The notes below the pieces were generated by a model. The model was not told where the DNA came from, did no database searches, and saw only the letters and a program-made list of their open reading frames with translations. Shown piece by piece: positions 1-9,118 of a DNA stretch of 64,000 nt (position 1 is its first letter; each line of letters starts with the position of its first letter). The stretch spans positions 45,869-109,868 of the forward strand of contig CAJXPQ010000010.1 in assembly GCA_913058265.1 (NCBI GenBank), read 5' to 3'. The translations under genes and the position numbers were made by a program. This DNA comes from an uncultured Oligoflexia bacterium. GTDB lineage: Bacteria; Bdellovibrionota; Bacteriovoracia; Bacteriovoracales; Bacteriovoracaceae.

Positions 1-1920
1 GCTTATTCTGAGAACTCTTGGAAGAAGTTAAAGATTAAAATTAAAAGTAATGATTCTCCTTATGATGGAATATCTAAAGAGCGCATAGTCTATATTAATC
101 CTATCAAATCAGGTAAGGACTTTGGTATCGACTCTGCTGTCGGAGAGCCAGAGTTAACACTTGCAGATAACACTCCTGAGATTTTCATTGATAGCTTTGA
201 TTACAAATTTGTTGATAAATCACAAAACACTTTTAAGTTAAATAAAAATCTTGACCTGGTATTCAAACATACTATGAGAATAACAATTAACCCAAAACTA
301 AAAATAGCACATGATTACGATGGAAATACTGGTTATCCTGCTATCTTTTCTGGGAAGTACAAGTTAAGACTTCTTGTCATGGCACCTCTGGATCCAGTTG
401 ATGTTGATTACACTAAAGAAGTAAACCTAGATGAGTATTATGTATTAACTGCAGATGAGTTAGATGTTGAGATAGAAGACGGACAAATTATAGCTTTTCC
501 AAACCTTCCATTTAGTTTCAAAGAGTTAATGTATTTTAATCTAAAGAACCTTGCTTTGATCGAACTTTCACCAATTGATAGTCGTATAAAGCTTAAGAGT
601 GGATATTTCTTAGGGCCTATGATTGGCTCTAAAACCCATGATACTGTAGCTAAAAGTCAGATTTCTGGTCAAAAACTTAGTACTGGTAATATTGATATCG
701 CTAAGTCTCTCATCGCTAAGATGGATACAGTTAATACTAAGCTCCGTGACGATAGATTTCTTCCTGATAGCTTTGAAATGTTCTTAAAACAAATGAAAAG
801 TATTGAGCAGATTGCAACCGTATTTGACTATGAGAAATTATCTACAAAAGTTGCTCCTGTTGAAATTAAGGTGTTTAAGAATGAAAATGATTTCTTAAGA
901 GAAAATAGACTTCATATAAATAAAAGATTTGTTACTAATCTTATTAACTCACCAGAGAATATGCACACATCACTTGTTAAACAAATTTGTCATATGCTCT
1001 ACGATAAAAATAAAGTTTACAAGCAAACTATGATTACCGGTGGTCAGTTTCCGATGATGCATAACCTTGAAAAAAAGGGTTTTGAATATGACGGCTGTAT
1101 TAAAAATCCAGAAGGGCATATCACTGTAAAAACTCTTGAGCATGTTCGTAGTATAGTAGAAAATCCTAAAAGGGTGATTGTCAGTACTGAAACTCTACAA
1201 AGATCTGTAGCTTACTTTATTTCGAAAGGTCAGATTTTCGCGGAAATAGAAGGAACGAGAAAAACGGACTTCTTCCAATATGGCTGGTCAGCACACTTAG
1301 GTATTGAAGGTCATCCTTTAAAAGCTTTACCTCTTTTTGGTGGGATTAGCTTTGGAGCTTCTGGTGGTAAAAGAACAGATATTTTTACTTCAAAACAAAA
1401 GTCTGAGCTCTTAAGTAATCAGAAAAGACTTATCAATAGTTCGGGGCAGCAGCTTACTTTTGATCGATTTAATATGAGCTTTGTCTCTAAGGTAAAGAGA
1501 TGTATTTTAATTACAGGTAAAAATCACGAAATAGTTCAGCCAAAGAAAACCATTAGAGCTTTTGACTTTAGTGATGATAAAATGCTTATAACTAATTCAA
1601 ATAAGCAATTTTATCTTTGTGCTGATGAAGAGAACGAAGTCGAAAGAAATGAAAGCTGGTACTTCGTCAAATTAAAGCGTCAAAGTGCAGTTGTTGATGA
1701 TTCTTTAATGAGAAATACTCTTATGAATGTTGTTAGGGGTGATACAAACTTTGATGTCTACAGACAGACTCAGGTTGACTCTGACAGACAACTTCTCTTT
1801 ATTGAGTCCGAAGATAAGGAATTTACTGTTGATGCTTATAAGAAAGATTTAGATCGAAAAGGTCAGCCAATGGATTATAAATCAAGACTGGGAGTTGGTT
1901 TTCCTGGGTTGTTAGAATAG
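1..1920 (+). CDS. Large protein of unknown function, 5' end outside the window
   Basis: The frame is open from base 1 to the TAG at 1918-1920, so this is the C-terminal 639 residues of a longer protein. The ATG at 274 is internal: the 91 codons before it are stop-free and read as normal protein in the same frame. I recognise no domain. The visible part is mixed alpha/beta and charged, with no clear membrane segment, and contains a glycine-rich stretch (GGISFGASGGKR) about 180 residues before the end. It converges on the polyprenyl synthase gene, whose stop lies 6 bases beyond. A secreted or surface role is possible but unsupported, because the N-terminus is not visible. Confidence 0.75.
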   Translation, partial: AYSENSWKKLKIKIKSNDSPYDGISKERIVYINPIKSGKDFGIDSAVGEPELTLADNTPEIFIDSFDYKFVDKSQNTFKLNKNLDLVFKHTMRITINPKLKIAHDYDGNTGYPAIFSGKYKLRLLVMAPLDPVDVDYTKEVNLDEYYVLTADELDVEIEDGQIIAFPNLPFSFKELMYFNLKNLALIELSPIDSRIKLKSGYFLGPMIGSKTHDTVAKSQISGQKLSTGNIDIAKSLIAKMDTVNTKLRDDRFLPDSFEMFLKQMKSIEQIATVFDYEKLSTKVAPVEIKVFKNENDFLRENRLHINKRFVTNLINSPENMHTSLVKQICHMLYDKNKVYKQTMITGGQFPMMHNLEKKGFEYDGCIKNPEGHITVKTLEHVRSIVENPKRVIVSTETLQRSVAYFISKGQIFAEIEGTRKTDFFQYGWSAHLGIEGHPLKALPLFGGISFGASGGKRTDIFTSKQKSELLSNQKRLINSSGQQLTFDRFNMSFVSKVKRCILITGKNHEIVQPKKTIRAFDFSDDKMLITNSNKQFYLCADEENEVERNESWYFVKLKRQSAVVDDSLMRNTLMNVVRGDTNFDVYRQTQVDSDRQLLFIESEDKEFTVDAYKKDLDRKGQPMDYKSRLGVGFPGLLE

Positions 1921-1926
1921 AAGGTG

Positions 1927-2853
1927 TTAGTAAACTCTATCAACAATAAGATCTAAAATATTACTAAACTCTTTAAGTGAGGCATGGTCACCAAGATCTA
2001 GCTTCACTCTAAGTGTCTCTAGAATCTCCTGACATCTACTTAAATATTCTTTAATCGATTCTTTTGCACTCTCTATCGATTTTTTTAGAGCTTCGGCCTC
2101 TTTATCGTCTAGTTCATCTAGGCTTTCTTTATGTAAAAAGCTTTTCGCATATTCAGGGTAATTGACACCGATAAACTGTAAAATAAAATTGATATTGTTA
2201 TTCTTAAAGTCCAGGCCGTATGACTTCTTACTTTCTGGATTAAAATCAATTAAATCATCTGTCATTTGAAAAATTACACCAAGCTTTTGGCCAAATTCTG
2301 CAAACAAGTCGTAATTCTCGCTTTGTGGAGAGTGGGCAACTAGAGGAGCAACAAAGCACCATCTAAATAGTGATCCTGTCTTTTTTAATGCAAGAGTTTC
2401 ATAGAGAGTTCTCGTGATATCATATGGATTTGTATTTTCGTACTGAATCCATTCCCCTTCTACTAGCTCTTTTAGTGTAAGCGTTAACTCACTTGTTAAT
2501 TTTGGGTTAGAGAAATCACTTAATTCGTGAAGCGCTCTGGCCAGCATATAGTCACCAAGTAAAACACTTTTCTTATTATTTATTTGAGCTGGTATCGAAG
2601 GAACTCCACGCCTGGTATGAGAGTTATCAATAACGTCATCATGAGTCAGTGTTGCATTGTGAACTAGTTCAACAATTCTTCCTAGGTTTACAAGTTTCTT
2701 ATGGTCTTGGTTGAATAGTTCCCCAGCAAGAAAAAGTAGTTTTGATCTTAGTTGCTTACCTCCAGTAAGGGCCCCTAGATCAATCTCTTCCATGTCTTTT
2801 TTCATATACGAGTCTATTTCAAAGTAAAAATCATCTAGGTTTAATGAGTCCAC
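1927..2853 (-). CDS. Trans-polyprenyl diphosphate synthase (menaquinone side chain)
   Basis: This class I isoprenyl synthase elongates allylic diphosphates with IPP to make the long prenyl tail, here presumably for menaquinone. The 308 residues carry the substrate-binding GGKQLRS (31-37), the first aspartate-rich motif DDVID (72-76) followed by RRG, and the second motif DDLID (199-203). All are family hallmarks that bind Mg-diphosphate. The start is GTG, overlapping the last base of the ubiE stop (TAGTG), so the two genes are translationally coupled. It is the last gene of aroF-ubiE-this. Chain length (hepta- or octaprenyl) cannot be read from the sequence, so I give no symbol. Confidence 0.9.
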   Translation of the reverse strand: MDSLNLDDFYFEIDSYMKKDMEEIDLGALTGGKQLRSKLLFLAGELFNQDHKKLVNLGRIVELVHNATLTHDDVIDNSHTRRGVPSIPAQINNKKSVLLGDYMLARALHELSDFSNPKLTSELTLTLKELVEGEWIQYENTNPYDITRTLYETLALKKTGSLFRWCFVAPLVAHSPQSENYDLFAEFGQKLGVIFQMTDDLIDFNPESKKSYGLDFKNNNINFILQFIGVNYPEYAKSFLHKESLDELDDKEAEALKKSIESAKESIKEYLSRCQEILETLRVKLDLGDHASLKEFSNILDLIVDRVY

Positions 2854-3527
2854 TAATCGTTACTCGCAGTGTAGAGGTAAGTAACTCCACCAAAGAATGA
2901 TTTGTATTTTACATTTTTGAAATGAGAGTTCTTCTTGATAACTTCACAGAAGTCATCAGCACATGGAAACTTCATACTTGAATCAATTAGATACTTATAG
3001 GCACTTTCTTTTTTGAATAATTTTCCAATAAAAGGAATGAAATACATCATGACAGCAAAGTAGATACCTTTGAAGATAAAATTTTGTGGCTGACCAAATT
3101 CAAGTACGCAGATTTTATCTGATGAGACTCTTGCAAGCTCAGATATGGCCTTATTATAGTCTTCAACATTTCTAATGCCATAAGAGATAGATGAATTATT
3201 AAATTGGTTATCAGAATACGGAAGATTCATAACATCTTGAACTTCCCATGTAATAGATTCTGTCTTCTTTATCGCCTCTGCAAGCATATTTTCTGAAAAA
3301 TCAGTCCCGACTATATAGGCATTAGGGTTTGATTTTTTCATCATGATTGCAATATCACCAGTACCAGTAGCACAATCTAAAATACTTATTGGATTGTTTA
3401 AGCTAATTTCTTTTACTAAGGCTTTCTTCCACAAGCGATGAATACCTAGTGATAGTACATCGTTTAGTAGGTCGTAAGAGCCTGAGATATTATTAAACAT
3501 TGATTTAATGGCCTGTGCTTGTGGCAT
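2853..3527 (-). CDS. ubiE: Demethylmenaquinone methyltransferase (UbiE/MenG)
   Basis: This SAM-dependent C-methyltransferase performs the last step of menaquinone synthesis. The 224-residue protein has the usual family length. It starts with the UbiE signature FNNISGSYDLLND (11-23), then the SAM-binding loop DCATGTGD (51-58) and the late motif SYGIRNVEDY. The ATG at 3527 has an upstream AGAGG at good spacing. It lies 9 bases downstream of aroF and overlaps the polyprenyl synthase start by one base. The prenyl synthase and the divergent men genes point to menaquinone, not ubiquinone, as the substrate. Confidence 0.93.
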   Translation of the reverse strand: MPQAQAIKSMFNNISGSYDLLNDVLSLGIHRLWKKALVKEISLNNPISILDCATGTGDIAIMMKKSNPNAYIVGTDFSENMLAEAIKKTESITWEVQDVMNLPYSDNQFNNSSISYGIRNVEDYNKAISELARVSSDKICVLEFGQPQNFIFKGIYFAVMMYFIPFIGKLFKKESAYKYLIDSSMKFPCADDFCEVIKKNSHFKNVKYKSFFGGVTYLYTASND

Positions 3528-3536
3528 CTTGAACCT

Positions 3537-4304
3537 CTATAAAACGATTTTATCGTAAAAATTTGCTAACTTAGTAAGTTCTGCTTTGATCTCTAGAAGT
3601 TCAGCAGGGGTAATCTGTTGCTCTTTGTCTGATAGTGCGCACTCAGGGTGCGGGTGACACTCGACTAGTATTCCGTCAGCACCTGCGGCCATGGCCACAT
3701 GAGATAGAGGTTTAACCATTTGTCTTATCCCTGCCGCGTGAGAAGGATCAACTATGACTTTGAAGTTATGGTTCTGTTTAAGGTAAATTACTGAGTTTAT
3801 ATCTAGACAGTTTCTAGTTGTCGTCTCAAAAGTTCTTATCCCACGTTCACATAAGATAATCTTATCTTCTCCAAGGTCTGGCATATATCCACATGCGTTA
3901 ATCCATTCTTTAACAGTTGCTGAGAATGCTCTTTTGAAAAGTACGGGCTTGCCCACCTTATTTAGTTCTCGTAAGAGATCATAATTGTACATATTACGGC
4001 TTCCAACCTGGTACATATCAACTGCTGGGTCTAGAGTCTCTATCTGTCTTGGGTCAGTGATCTCTGTAACAAATTTAAAGTCGTAGTCTTTTTTGAGTTC
4101 CATTACAATATCGATTCCGGCAGCTCCAAGCCCTTGAAAAGAATCAGGGTTTGTTCTCATTTTATAGATACCGGCCCTGATGACTTTAGTGTCAGGGGTA
4201 GCTTTGAGAATGGATTCAAGTTGCTCTTTTGATTCCAAGGCGCAAGGTCCTGCTATAGTTAAAAAGCTACTATTGGACTGAAGGTATTGATCTAGATTAA
4301 ACAT
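3537..4304 (-). CDS. aroF: 3-deoxy-7-phosphoheptulonate synthase (DAHP synthase, type I-beta)
   Basis: Condenses phosphoenolpyruvate and erythrose-4-phosphate, the first step of the shikimate pathway to chorismate. Visible motifs are the metal-binding GPCALE (19-24, Cys21), KMRTNPDSFQG (48-58, matching the family KPRTSPYSFQG loop), DPSHAAG and the C-terminal VECHPHPECALSD. At 255 residues it is a bare barrel without the ACT or chorismate-mutase regulatory domain found on some relatives. It heads the aroF-ubiE-prenyl synthase operon and faces menF, so chorismate supply is wired to menaquinone synthesis. The ATG has no Shine-Dalgarno, and a promoter ends 6 nt upstream, suggesting a leaderless mRNA. 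Confidence 0.93.
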   Translation of the reverse strand: MFNLDQYLQSNSSFLTIAGPCALESKEQLESILKATPDTKVIRAGIYKMRTNPDSFQGLGAAGIDIVMELKKDYDFKFVTEITDPRQIETLDPAVDMYQVGSRNMYNYDLLRELNKVGKPVLFKRAFSATVKEWINACGYMPDLGEDKIILCERGIRTFETTTRNCLDINSVIYLKQNHNFKVIVDPSHAAGIRQMVKPLSHVAMAAGADGILVECHPHPECALSDKEQQITPAELLEIKAELTKLANFYDKIVL

Positions 4305-4310
4305 GGTGCA

Positions 4311-4339
4311 ATACTAGTAGATTTGACTTAATTTATCAA
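4311..4339 (-). promoter_or_regulatory. aroF promoter, leaderless type
   Basis: On the minus strand a -35 box TTGATA (4334-4339) and a -10 box TAGTAT (4311-4316) are separated by exactly 17 bp. Only 6 nt lie between the -10 box and the aroF ATG at 4304, so transcription should begin at or within a base of the start codon. The hexamers are seen directly; their activity is inferred. Confidence 0.5.
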
Positions 4340-4345
4340 CAGATA

Positions 4346-4374
4346 TTGAACATTTGTAGGGCATAAGTTATCGT
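4346..4374 (+). promoter_or_regulatory. menF promoter, leaderless type
   Basis: On the plus strand TTGAAC (4346-4351) and TATCGT (4369-4374) are 17 bp apart, and 9 nt separate the -10 box from the menF ATG at 4384. No Shine-Dalgarno precedes that ATG. With the oppositely oriented aroF promoter beside it, the 79-bp gap holds a compact back-to-back promoter pair for the whole menaquinone locus. Confidence 0.45.
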
Positions 4375-4383
4375 GCAAAGCTT

Positions 4384-5433
4384 ATGTCAACGCATACTAC
4401 CAGTATTTTAACAGATTCTCAGTTCCAATCTTTCTTGGACTGCGGTTTGATTATCCAGATACCGGAGCTAAGCCTGTTCTATATTGGTATTGGTGAGGCA
4501 GACCTGGATCTTGATAATTACTTTTTTACTCAGAACTTCTTTGGCAATAAATGCGAAAAAAGTACCCCAAAAGAGATACTTGTAGTTGAGAAATCACACT
4601 TATTGGACCTAGTTTTAAGAAATTTAAAAGAGAAGTGCATAATCTCTGAGGTTAGCAATGACGATGATTTATACCAAAGTGATACTGAGCAGGTTTTAAG
4701 TTTATTAAATGACGATAGTAGTTTTAGTAAATTTGTAACTATATCTAAAGCAGACTTTAAATGGAACAAGGTTCATCCATTAAGCCAGCTCAAAAATCTA
4801 TTGGAGCTTAATGGATCTCTTTATGGACGTTGGAATGACAAATGTGGACACTTAGGTGTATCTCCAGAGCCATTAATTGTTAAAAAAGATAAGTATTGGA
4901 AGACACGCTCATTGGCCGGAACTATTTCTATGAATAAGGAAGGGTATGAAGAGACCCTAATGAGTGACTCGAAAGAGATTTTTGAGCATCAGTTAGTGGT
5001 GAAAGATATTAAAGAAAAACTGGATATGTTAAATTTCAAGACCGATGTTAAAGAACTAAGGACCATACCCTTTGGTGATATTGCACATCTATGCACAGAT
5101 ATCAATTGGCAAACAGATGATGATAACTTTTTAGATGTGGTGAAGGCGGTCTCACCAACTGCAGCATTAGGAGCATATCCAAGTTCAGCATTACATCATT
5201 TAAAAGAGCTTCAATACTATGAGAATCATAAGGATGAGAGAGTTTTTGGTGGGGTTTTCGGACTCGTAACTGGTAACAAAGGCATGAGTTTAGTCATTAT
5301 ACGAAATATTTTCTGGGATCAGAACTTTGTGCAAGTTCATTCAGGTACAGGTATCGTAAAAGATAGTATAGTGGAAAATGAATTAGATGAAGTTTTAATT
5401 AAACGAAGGTCAGTCGTCTCATGCTTCCAATAG
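4384..5433 (+). CDS. menF: Isochorismate synthase MenF
   Basis: Converts chorismate to isochorismate, the committed step of menaquinone synthesis. The chorismate-binding domain fills the C-terminal two thirds: LAGTISMN, KEIFEHQLVVKDI, GDIAHLCTDI, the PSALHH...ERVFGGVFG segment and VHSGTGIVKDS. These match the AGT, EH, GAP-type and GAGIV blocks of MenF/EntC/PabB enzymes. It is short (349 residues) because the N-terminal part is reduced. The gene order identifies it as MenF and not anthranilate or aminodeoxychorismate synthase. It is first in the menFDHACE operon, and menD starts 13 bases before its stop. Confidence 0.9.
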   Translation: MSTHTTSILTDSQFQSFLDCGLIIQIPELSLFYIGIGEADLDLDNYFFTQNFFGNKCEKSTPKEILVVEKSHLLDLVLRNLKEKCIISEVSNDDDLYQSDTEQVLSLLNDDSSFSKFVTISKADFKWNKVHPLSQLKNLLELNGSLYGRWNDKCGHLGVSPEPLIVKKDKYWKTRSLAGTISMNKEGYEETLMSDSKEIFEHQLVVKDIKEKLDMLNFKTDVKELRTIPFGDIAHLCTDINWQTDDDNFLDVVKAVSPTAALGAYPSSALHHLKELQYYENHKDERVFGGVFGLVTGNKGMSLVIIRNIFWDQNFVQVHSGTGIVKDSIVENELDEVLIKRRSVVSCFQ

Positions 5434-6770
5434 ATAACATTACCTCATTACTTAAAGAGCTTGAGGTTGAGCAAATCTATTTTTGCTCTGGGGGTAGAAA
5501 CGCTAGCTTTCTTCAAATTTTAAAAGAAAACTTCAAAGTAGAGATAGTTTTAAATGAGGCCTCTGCAGCTTTCATGGCCCTTGGTTATGGGAAGAGCTCT
5601 CAAAAGCCTGTTGTAGTCTGCACAACATCTGGCACCGCTGTTGCTGAGTGCTTTCCAGCGATGGTGGAAGCTTATTATTCAAATATACCTCTTATCATAA
5701 TTTCTGCTGACAGGCCTGAACGACTCCGCTTTTCCCATGCTCCCCAAGCAATTAATCAAGTTGAAATCTTTGGCGAGTATGCAAGAAGTTTTGTAAACCT
5801 TAGTGATGATAAAATAAATATACCGAGTGATGTCTTATTTCCTCTTCATATAAATATTGAGGTTGATGATAGATCTCCTTCAGATGGTAAAGTTAATTTT
5901 CTAGCGGCTTATAAGGCTCCACTTATTATTATATCGGAGTGCGCTTTTATCACTGATACAGATATGGACATGCTGAAAGATCTTTCGGGCCATGTATATA
6001 TTGAGTGCTTGTCTAATTATAAAAATCTAAACTTAAGTAATATTATTCAACAAGAAAAAATAATGCTGAATAATTTTGCAAAAAATACCTATGATGTCAT
6101 TATTAGAATAGGTCGCACTCCTATAAGTAAGCTTTGGAGAGTCTTGGATAGTTCTGATTCATTTGTTCCAGTTTATACTATAGGGGAGTTTGCCAGTGGC
6201 CTGTCTTATGAATCAAAAATTAATTCCCTCTCAGATCTTGATTTATCAGATTCTCAGCTAGTTGCTCCATTTCCAATTTCAATACAAACAACTATTGGAA
6301 AATATCCTTCTTCAGAGATTGCTATACTTACTGATATTATGAACTCTCTAAATAAGAAAGATATTGTATTCGTTGGTAATAGCATGCCTATTCGTTATTG
6401 GCAGATGATTGATACTACAGAAAATAAAATACTTGCCTCTCGTGGTGCAAATGGTATCGATGGCCAAATTGCAACTGCTATTGGAATTGCCAGATCAACT
6501 CGAAGTAAAGTTCATTGTATTGTGGGAGACTTAACATTTCTTTATGACTTGGGTGTATTCGTTAACTCCATACCTAAGAATCTTATAATTCATGTTTTGA
6601 ATAATAAAGGCGGTCGTATCTTTGAACAAATTAACCTTGATCAAGAAATAATTCTAGAGCACGATCTTGCCGTAAGAGATTTAATCCCTACAAGTTCTAA
6701 GCATGTATTCGAATATTTTGTAGATAATACTGAAACTGCTTTGTTCTGGGAGGATTGGAATAATGCCTAG
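5421..6770 (+). CDS. menD: SEPHCHC synthase MenD (short form)
   Basis: This thiamine-diphosphate enzyme adds the succinic semialdehyde unit from 2-oxoglutarate to isochorismate. The N-terminal block has CSGGRNAS (22-29), the ThDP-activating glutamate E46 in NEASAAFMALG and SADRPERLR (95-103). The C-terminal cofactor motif runs from GDLTFLYDL (369-377) to NNKGGRIF (394-401). It has 449 residues against about 550 in well-known MenD proteins; the middle domain is shortened, but both ThDP-binding ends are intact. The ATG lies inside the end of menF, and the stop overlaps menH by 8 bases. Confidence 0.92.
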   Translation: MLPIDNITSLLKELEVEQIYFCSGGRNASFLQILKENFKVEIVLNEASAAFMALGYGKSSQKPVVVCTTSGTAVAECFPAMVEAYYSNIPLIIISADRPERLRFSHAPQAINQVEIFGEYARSFVNLSDDKINIPSDVLFPLHINIEVDDRSPSDGKVNFLAAYKAPLIIISECAFITDTDMDMLKDLSGHVYIECLSNYKNLNLSNIIQQEKIMLNNFAKNTYDVIIRIGRTPISKLWRVLDSSDSFVPVYTIGEFASGLSYESKINSLSDLDLSDSQLVAPFPISIQTTIGKYPSSEIAILTDIMNSLNKKDIVFVGNSMPIRYWQMIDTTENKILASRGANGIDGQIATAIGIARSTRSKVHCIVGDLTFLYDLGVFVNSIPKNLIIHVLNNKGGRIFEQINLDQEIILEHDLAVRDLIPTSSKHVFEYFVDNTETALFWEDWNNA

Positions 6771-7422
6771 GATTCTGTGCTTACATGGATTTTTAGGTTC
6801 ACCTAAGGATTTTTCTTTTTTACAAGATGATTATGATTATGATTGTGTCATTCCAGACTTAAATGATTATGTTTCTTTCGACATACACGAAATTTTTTCT
6901 ATGCTTTGCAAAGAATACAATCTAGAGAATGACACTATCCTACTTGGTTACTCATTTGGTTCTAGATTAGGTGCCCAGCTTTTTTCTCTATATCCTGAAA
7001 GGTTTAGTCGTATTATTCTTTTGGCAGGTCACCTTGGGCTAGAGGATAAACTTAAGGACATGAGATATAAGATTGAACTTGATTTTCTAGATAAAATTAC
7101 GAGTTTAAAAGCTACAGAGTTTAGTCGTTATTGGAACGGCTTAAAGCTTTTTGAAAATGATAAAGATCAAAAGTTACATATAACAGATAGGGCACCTGAT
7201 TTTTTTAGAAATTATGGTCTTTCAAAACAACCAAGCTTAGCGCCCTTGCTTTTACCTCACAAAGAACGCGTCTCAATTAATTATGGAGAGCTAGATTTTA
7301 AATACTCCCAATATGCAAAAGAGAAGCTAGGTGAATTTTCTGTGAATTTTATTGAAGGTGTTGGACATAGGATATTACAACACCCAAATATAGTAAGAAA
7401 GATAGTGAGAGACTTTATATGA
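6763..7422 (+). CDS. menH: SHCHC synthase MenH (alpha/beta hydrolase)
   Basis: Eliminates pyruvate from SEPHCHC in menaquinone synthesis. A small alpha/beta-hydrolase fold of 219 residues is evident: oxyanion region CLHGFLGSPKDF (6-17), nucleophile elbow GYSFGSR with Ser64, Asp178 in GELDFKY and His202 in GVGHRI, a complete Ser-Asp-His triad in the usual order. Fold alone would only say hydrolase; its position between menD and menA, overlapping both by a few bases, makes MenH the natural assignment. Confidence 0.88.
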   Translation: MPRILCLHGFLGSPKDFSFLQDDYDYDCVIPDLNDYVSFDIHEIFSMLCKEYNLENDTILLGYSFGSRLGAQLFSLYPERFSRIILLAGHLGLEDKLKDMRYKIELDFLDKITSLKATEFSRYWNGLKLFENDKDQKLHITDRAPDFFRNYGLSKQPSLAPLLLPHKERVSINYGELDFKYSQYAKEKLGEFSVNFIEGVGHRILQHPNIVRKIVRDFI

Positions 7423-8294
7423 TGACAACCAAAGAATTCCTCAGTGGCATGAGACCCAAAACATTAGCGGCCGCTTTTATTCCGCCTATTGTGGCCTTTT
7501 CTCTTAGCTATGGCTCAAATTTTTCTCCAAGTTATTCTATGCTATTTTTTTGCTTAGGCCTCGCCATCTCTTTACAAATAGCCACAAATTTTTATAACGA
7601 TGCGATAGATTTTCTCAAAGGTGCAGATGTTGATAGAGTTGGGCCATCAAGAATCGTTTCTCAAGGAAATGTAAGTTATAAACACGCTTTATGGGTGGGG
7701 CATTTTTTTATATTACTAACCTTGACCTTTGCATTACCTATTTTTATTAAGGGAGGAATCCTATTTGTGATCCTAGGTATTCTTTCAGTTCTACTTGCAT
7801 ACGGTTATACTGGTGGACCTTTTCCACTGGCCTATCTGGGATTGGGGGAACTTTTCGTCTTTCTTTTCTTTGGTCTTGTGGCCACGATTGGATCATACTA
7901 TCTTCTAAATAGTTCTATCAGTCTGACTATAATAATTCAGGCATGTGTTGTAGGAATTATGAGTACGCTTTTGATTGCAATTAATAATTTTAGAGATAGA
8001 TTCACTGATATTAAAGTTAACAAAAGAACCCTGGCCACAAGAATGAAAACTGATAGCTATCTTTTGTTTTTGGATCTGCTCATCTTTTTACCCTATCTTA
8101 TCGCTTTGTATCTATTTATTTTTGTTAAGTTGGAATATATCTTTGTTTTACTAGCTACTGGTATAGCTCACAAAATACATGGTGTTATTCATAACTATGA
8201 AGCTGAAGCGGAACTGAATCAAGCTTTAAGTTTAGCTGGCAAGCATCTTGTTGTTTTTTGTCTCTTAATGTCTCTGGCGAATGTATGGAATTAA
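7419..8294 (+). CDS. menA: 1,4-dihydroxy-2-naphthoate polyprenyltransferase MenA
   Basis: This UbiA-family integral membrane prenyltransferase attaches the polyprenyl tail (made by the synthase across the divergent promoter) to dihydroxynaphthoate. The first Mg-diphosphate motif, ND at 60-61 with further Asp at 64, 70 and 72, is followed by GPSRIVSQGNVS, and the second, NNFRDRFTD (189-197), by KRTLATRM. About eight hydrophobic helices fill the 291 residues. The ATG overlaps the menH stop (ATGA), and its 3' end overlaps menC. Confidence 0.93.
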   Translation: MMTTKEFLSGMRPKTLAAAFIPPIVAFSLSYGSNFSPSYSMLFFCLGLAISLQIATNFYNDAIDFLKGADVDRVGPSRIVSQGNVSYKHALWVGHFFILLTLTFALPIFIKGGILFVILGILSVLLAYGYTGGPFPLAYLGLGELFVFLFFGLVATIGSYYLLNSSISLTIIIQACVVGIMSTLLIAINNFRDRFTDIKVNKRTLATRMKTDSYLLFLDLLIFLPYLIALYLFIFVKLEYIFVLLATGIAHKIHGVIHNYEAEAELNQALSLAGKHLVVFCLLMSLANVWN

Positions 8295-9118
8295 GTTATT
8301 CTCGTTTCATATTAAGGCCAAAGCAAGATCTAAATCACTTTTCCAGGCTTGCCCATCGTGAAGGGGTCTTTTTCAAATATGACTCATATTACGCTGAGTA
8401 TACCCCTTGGTTAGAGTTTGGTGATTTATCTGTTGATCATTACCTTAATCATATACGTTTAACGAAAAAAATACCCGATCTCATACTTAAAAAATTTGAT
8501 TTGGATAAAGATAAAAAAAACATTCGTCATGATCGTTTTTTCAATCATGGTCTTAATAATTTATCTCAGAAAACATGCAAACTGAAAATTAATGACTTCA
8601 TATCTAAACTCAAAGATTCTGATCTCGAAGAATACTCTGGATCACTTCGACTTGACTGTAATAATTTCTATACCCTTGAAGAATTCTTACAATTTTATAA
8701 CTCCTTATCTAAGAAGCTAATTTCTAAAATAGAGTATTTTGAGGATCCTTGTCCGTATAATGATCTTAACTGGGGGCAACTTAGAGATCTATCGATTCCC
8801 TTAGCAATTGATAGAAACTCTTTCGATGATGAACACTTTGACTTTGAGATTTATAAACCAAGCATTGATTTTAAGCCGCTTACTACCAAACCTGTTATTT
8901 ACTCTTCTTATATGGGGAGTGATTTAGATCGTTATCATACTTACCTTGAGCTTATGTCCCATGGTGATCTTTCACTTTTTCATGGGGTTGATACACCGAA
9001 CCTATTTCTCGATCAATCTGATCTGTTTCAATATCAAGGTTCTGACTGCTTTCTAAATACCCAATCTGTAGATGTTCTTTATGGCAAACTTAAGGGGATG
9101 ATGTGGACGAAAATTTAA
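8285..9118 (+). CDS. menC: o-succinylbenzoate synthase MenC
   Basis: This enolase-superfamily enzyme dehydrates SHCHC to o-succinylbenzoate. I place the start at the ATG at 8285 (277 residues, beginning MELSYSRFILRPK), which overlaps the menA stop; a TTG 27 bases upstream is in frame but gives a non-conserved extension. The active-site pieces are in order: KLK (99-101) as the KxK catalytic motif, metal ligands Asp124 (RLDCN), the EDP at 153-155 and Asp176 (AIDRNSF), and a second lysine near 190 (IYKPS). The family diverges strongly, so residue assignments are approximate. Confidence 0.85.
   Translation: MELSYSRFILRPKQDLNHFSRLAHREGVFFKYDSYYAEYTPWLEFGDLSVDHYLNHIRLTKKIPDLILKKFDLDKDKKNIRHDRFFNHGLNNLSQKTCKLKINDFISKLKDSDLEEYSGSLRLDCNNFYTLEEFLQFYNSLSKKLISKIEYFEDPCPYNDLNWGQLRDLSIPLAIDRNSFDDEHFDFEIYKPSIDFKPLTTKPVIYSSYMGSDLDRYHTYLELMSHGDLSLFHGVDTPNLFLDQSDLFQYQGSDCFLNTQSVDVLYGKLKGMMWTKI

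Noticed and set aside
8258..8284. TTG start for menC
   Set aside because: The extension MSLNVSGEC is not family-like and the ATG at 8285 overlaps the menA stop in the usual way of this operon.
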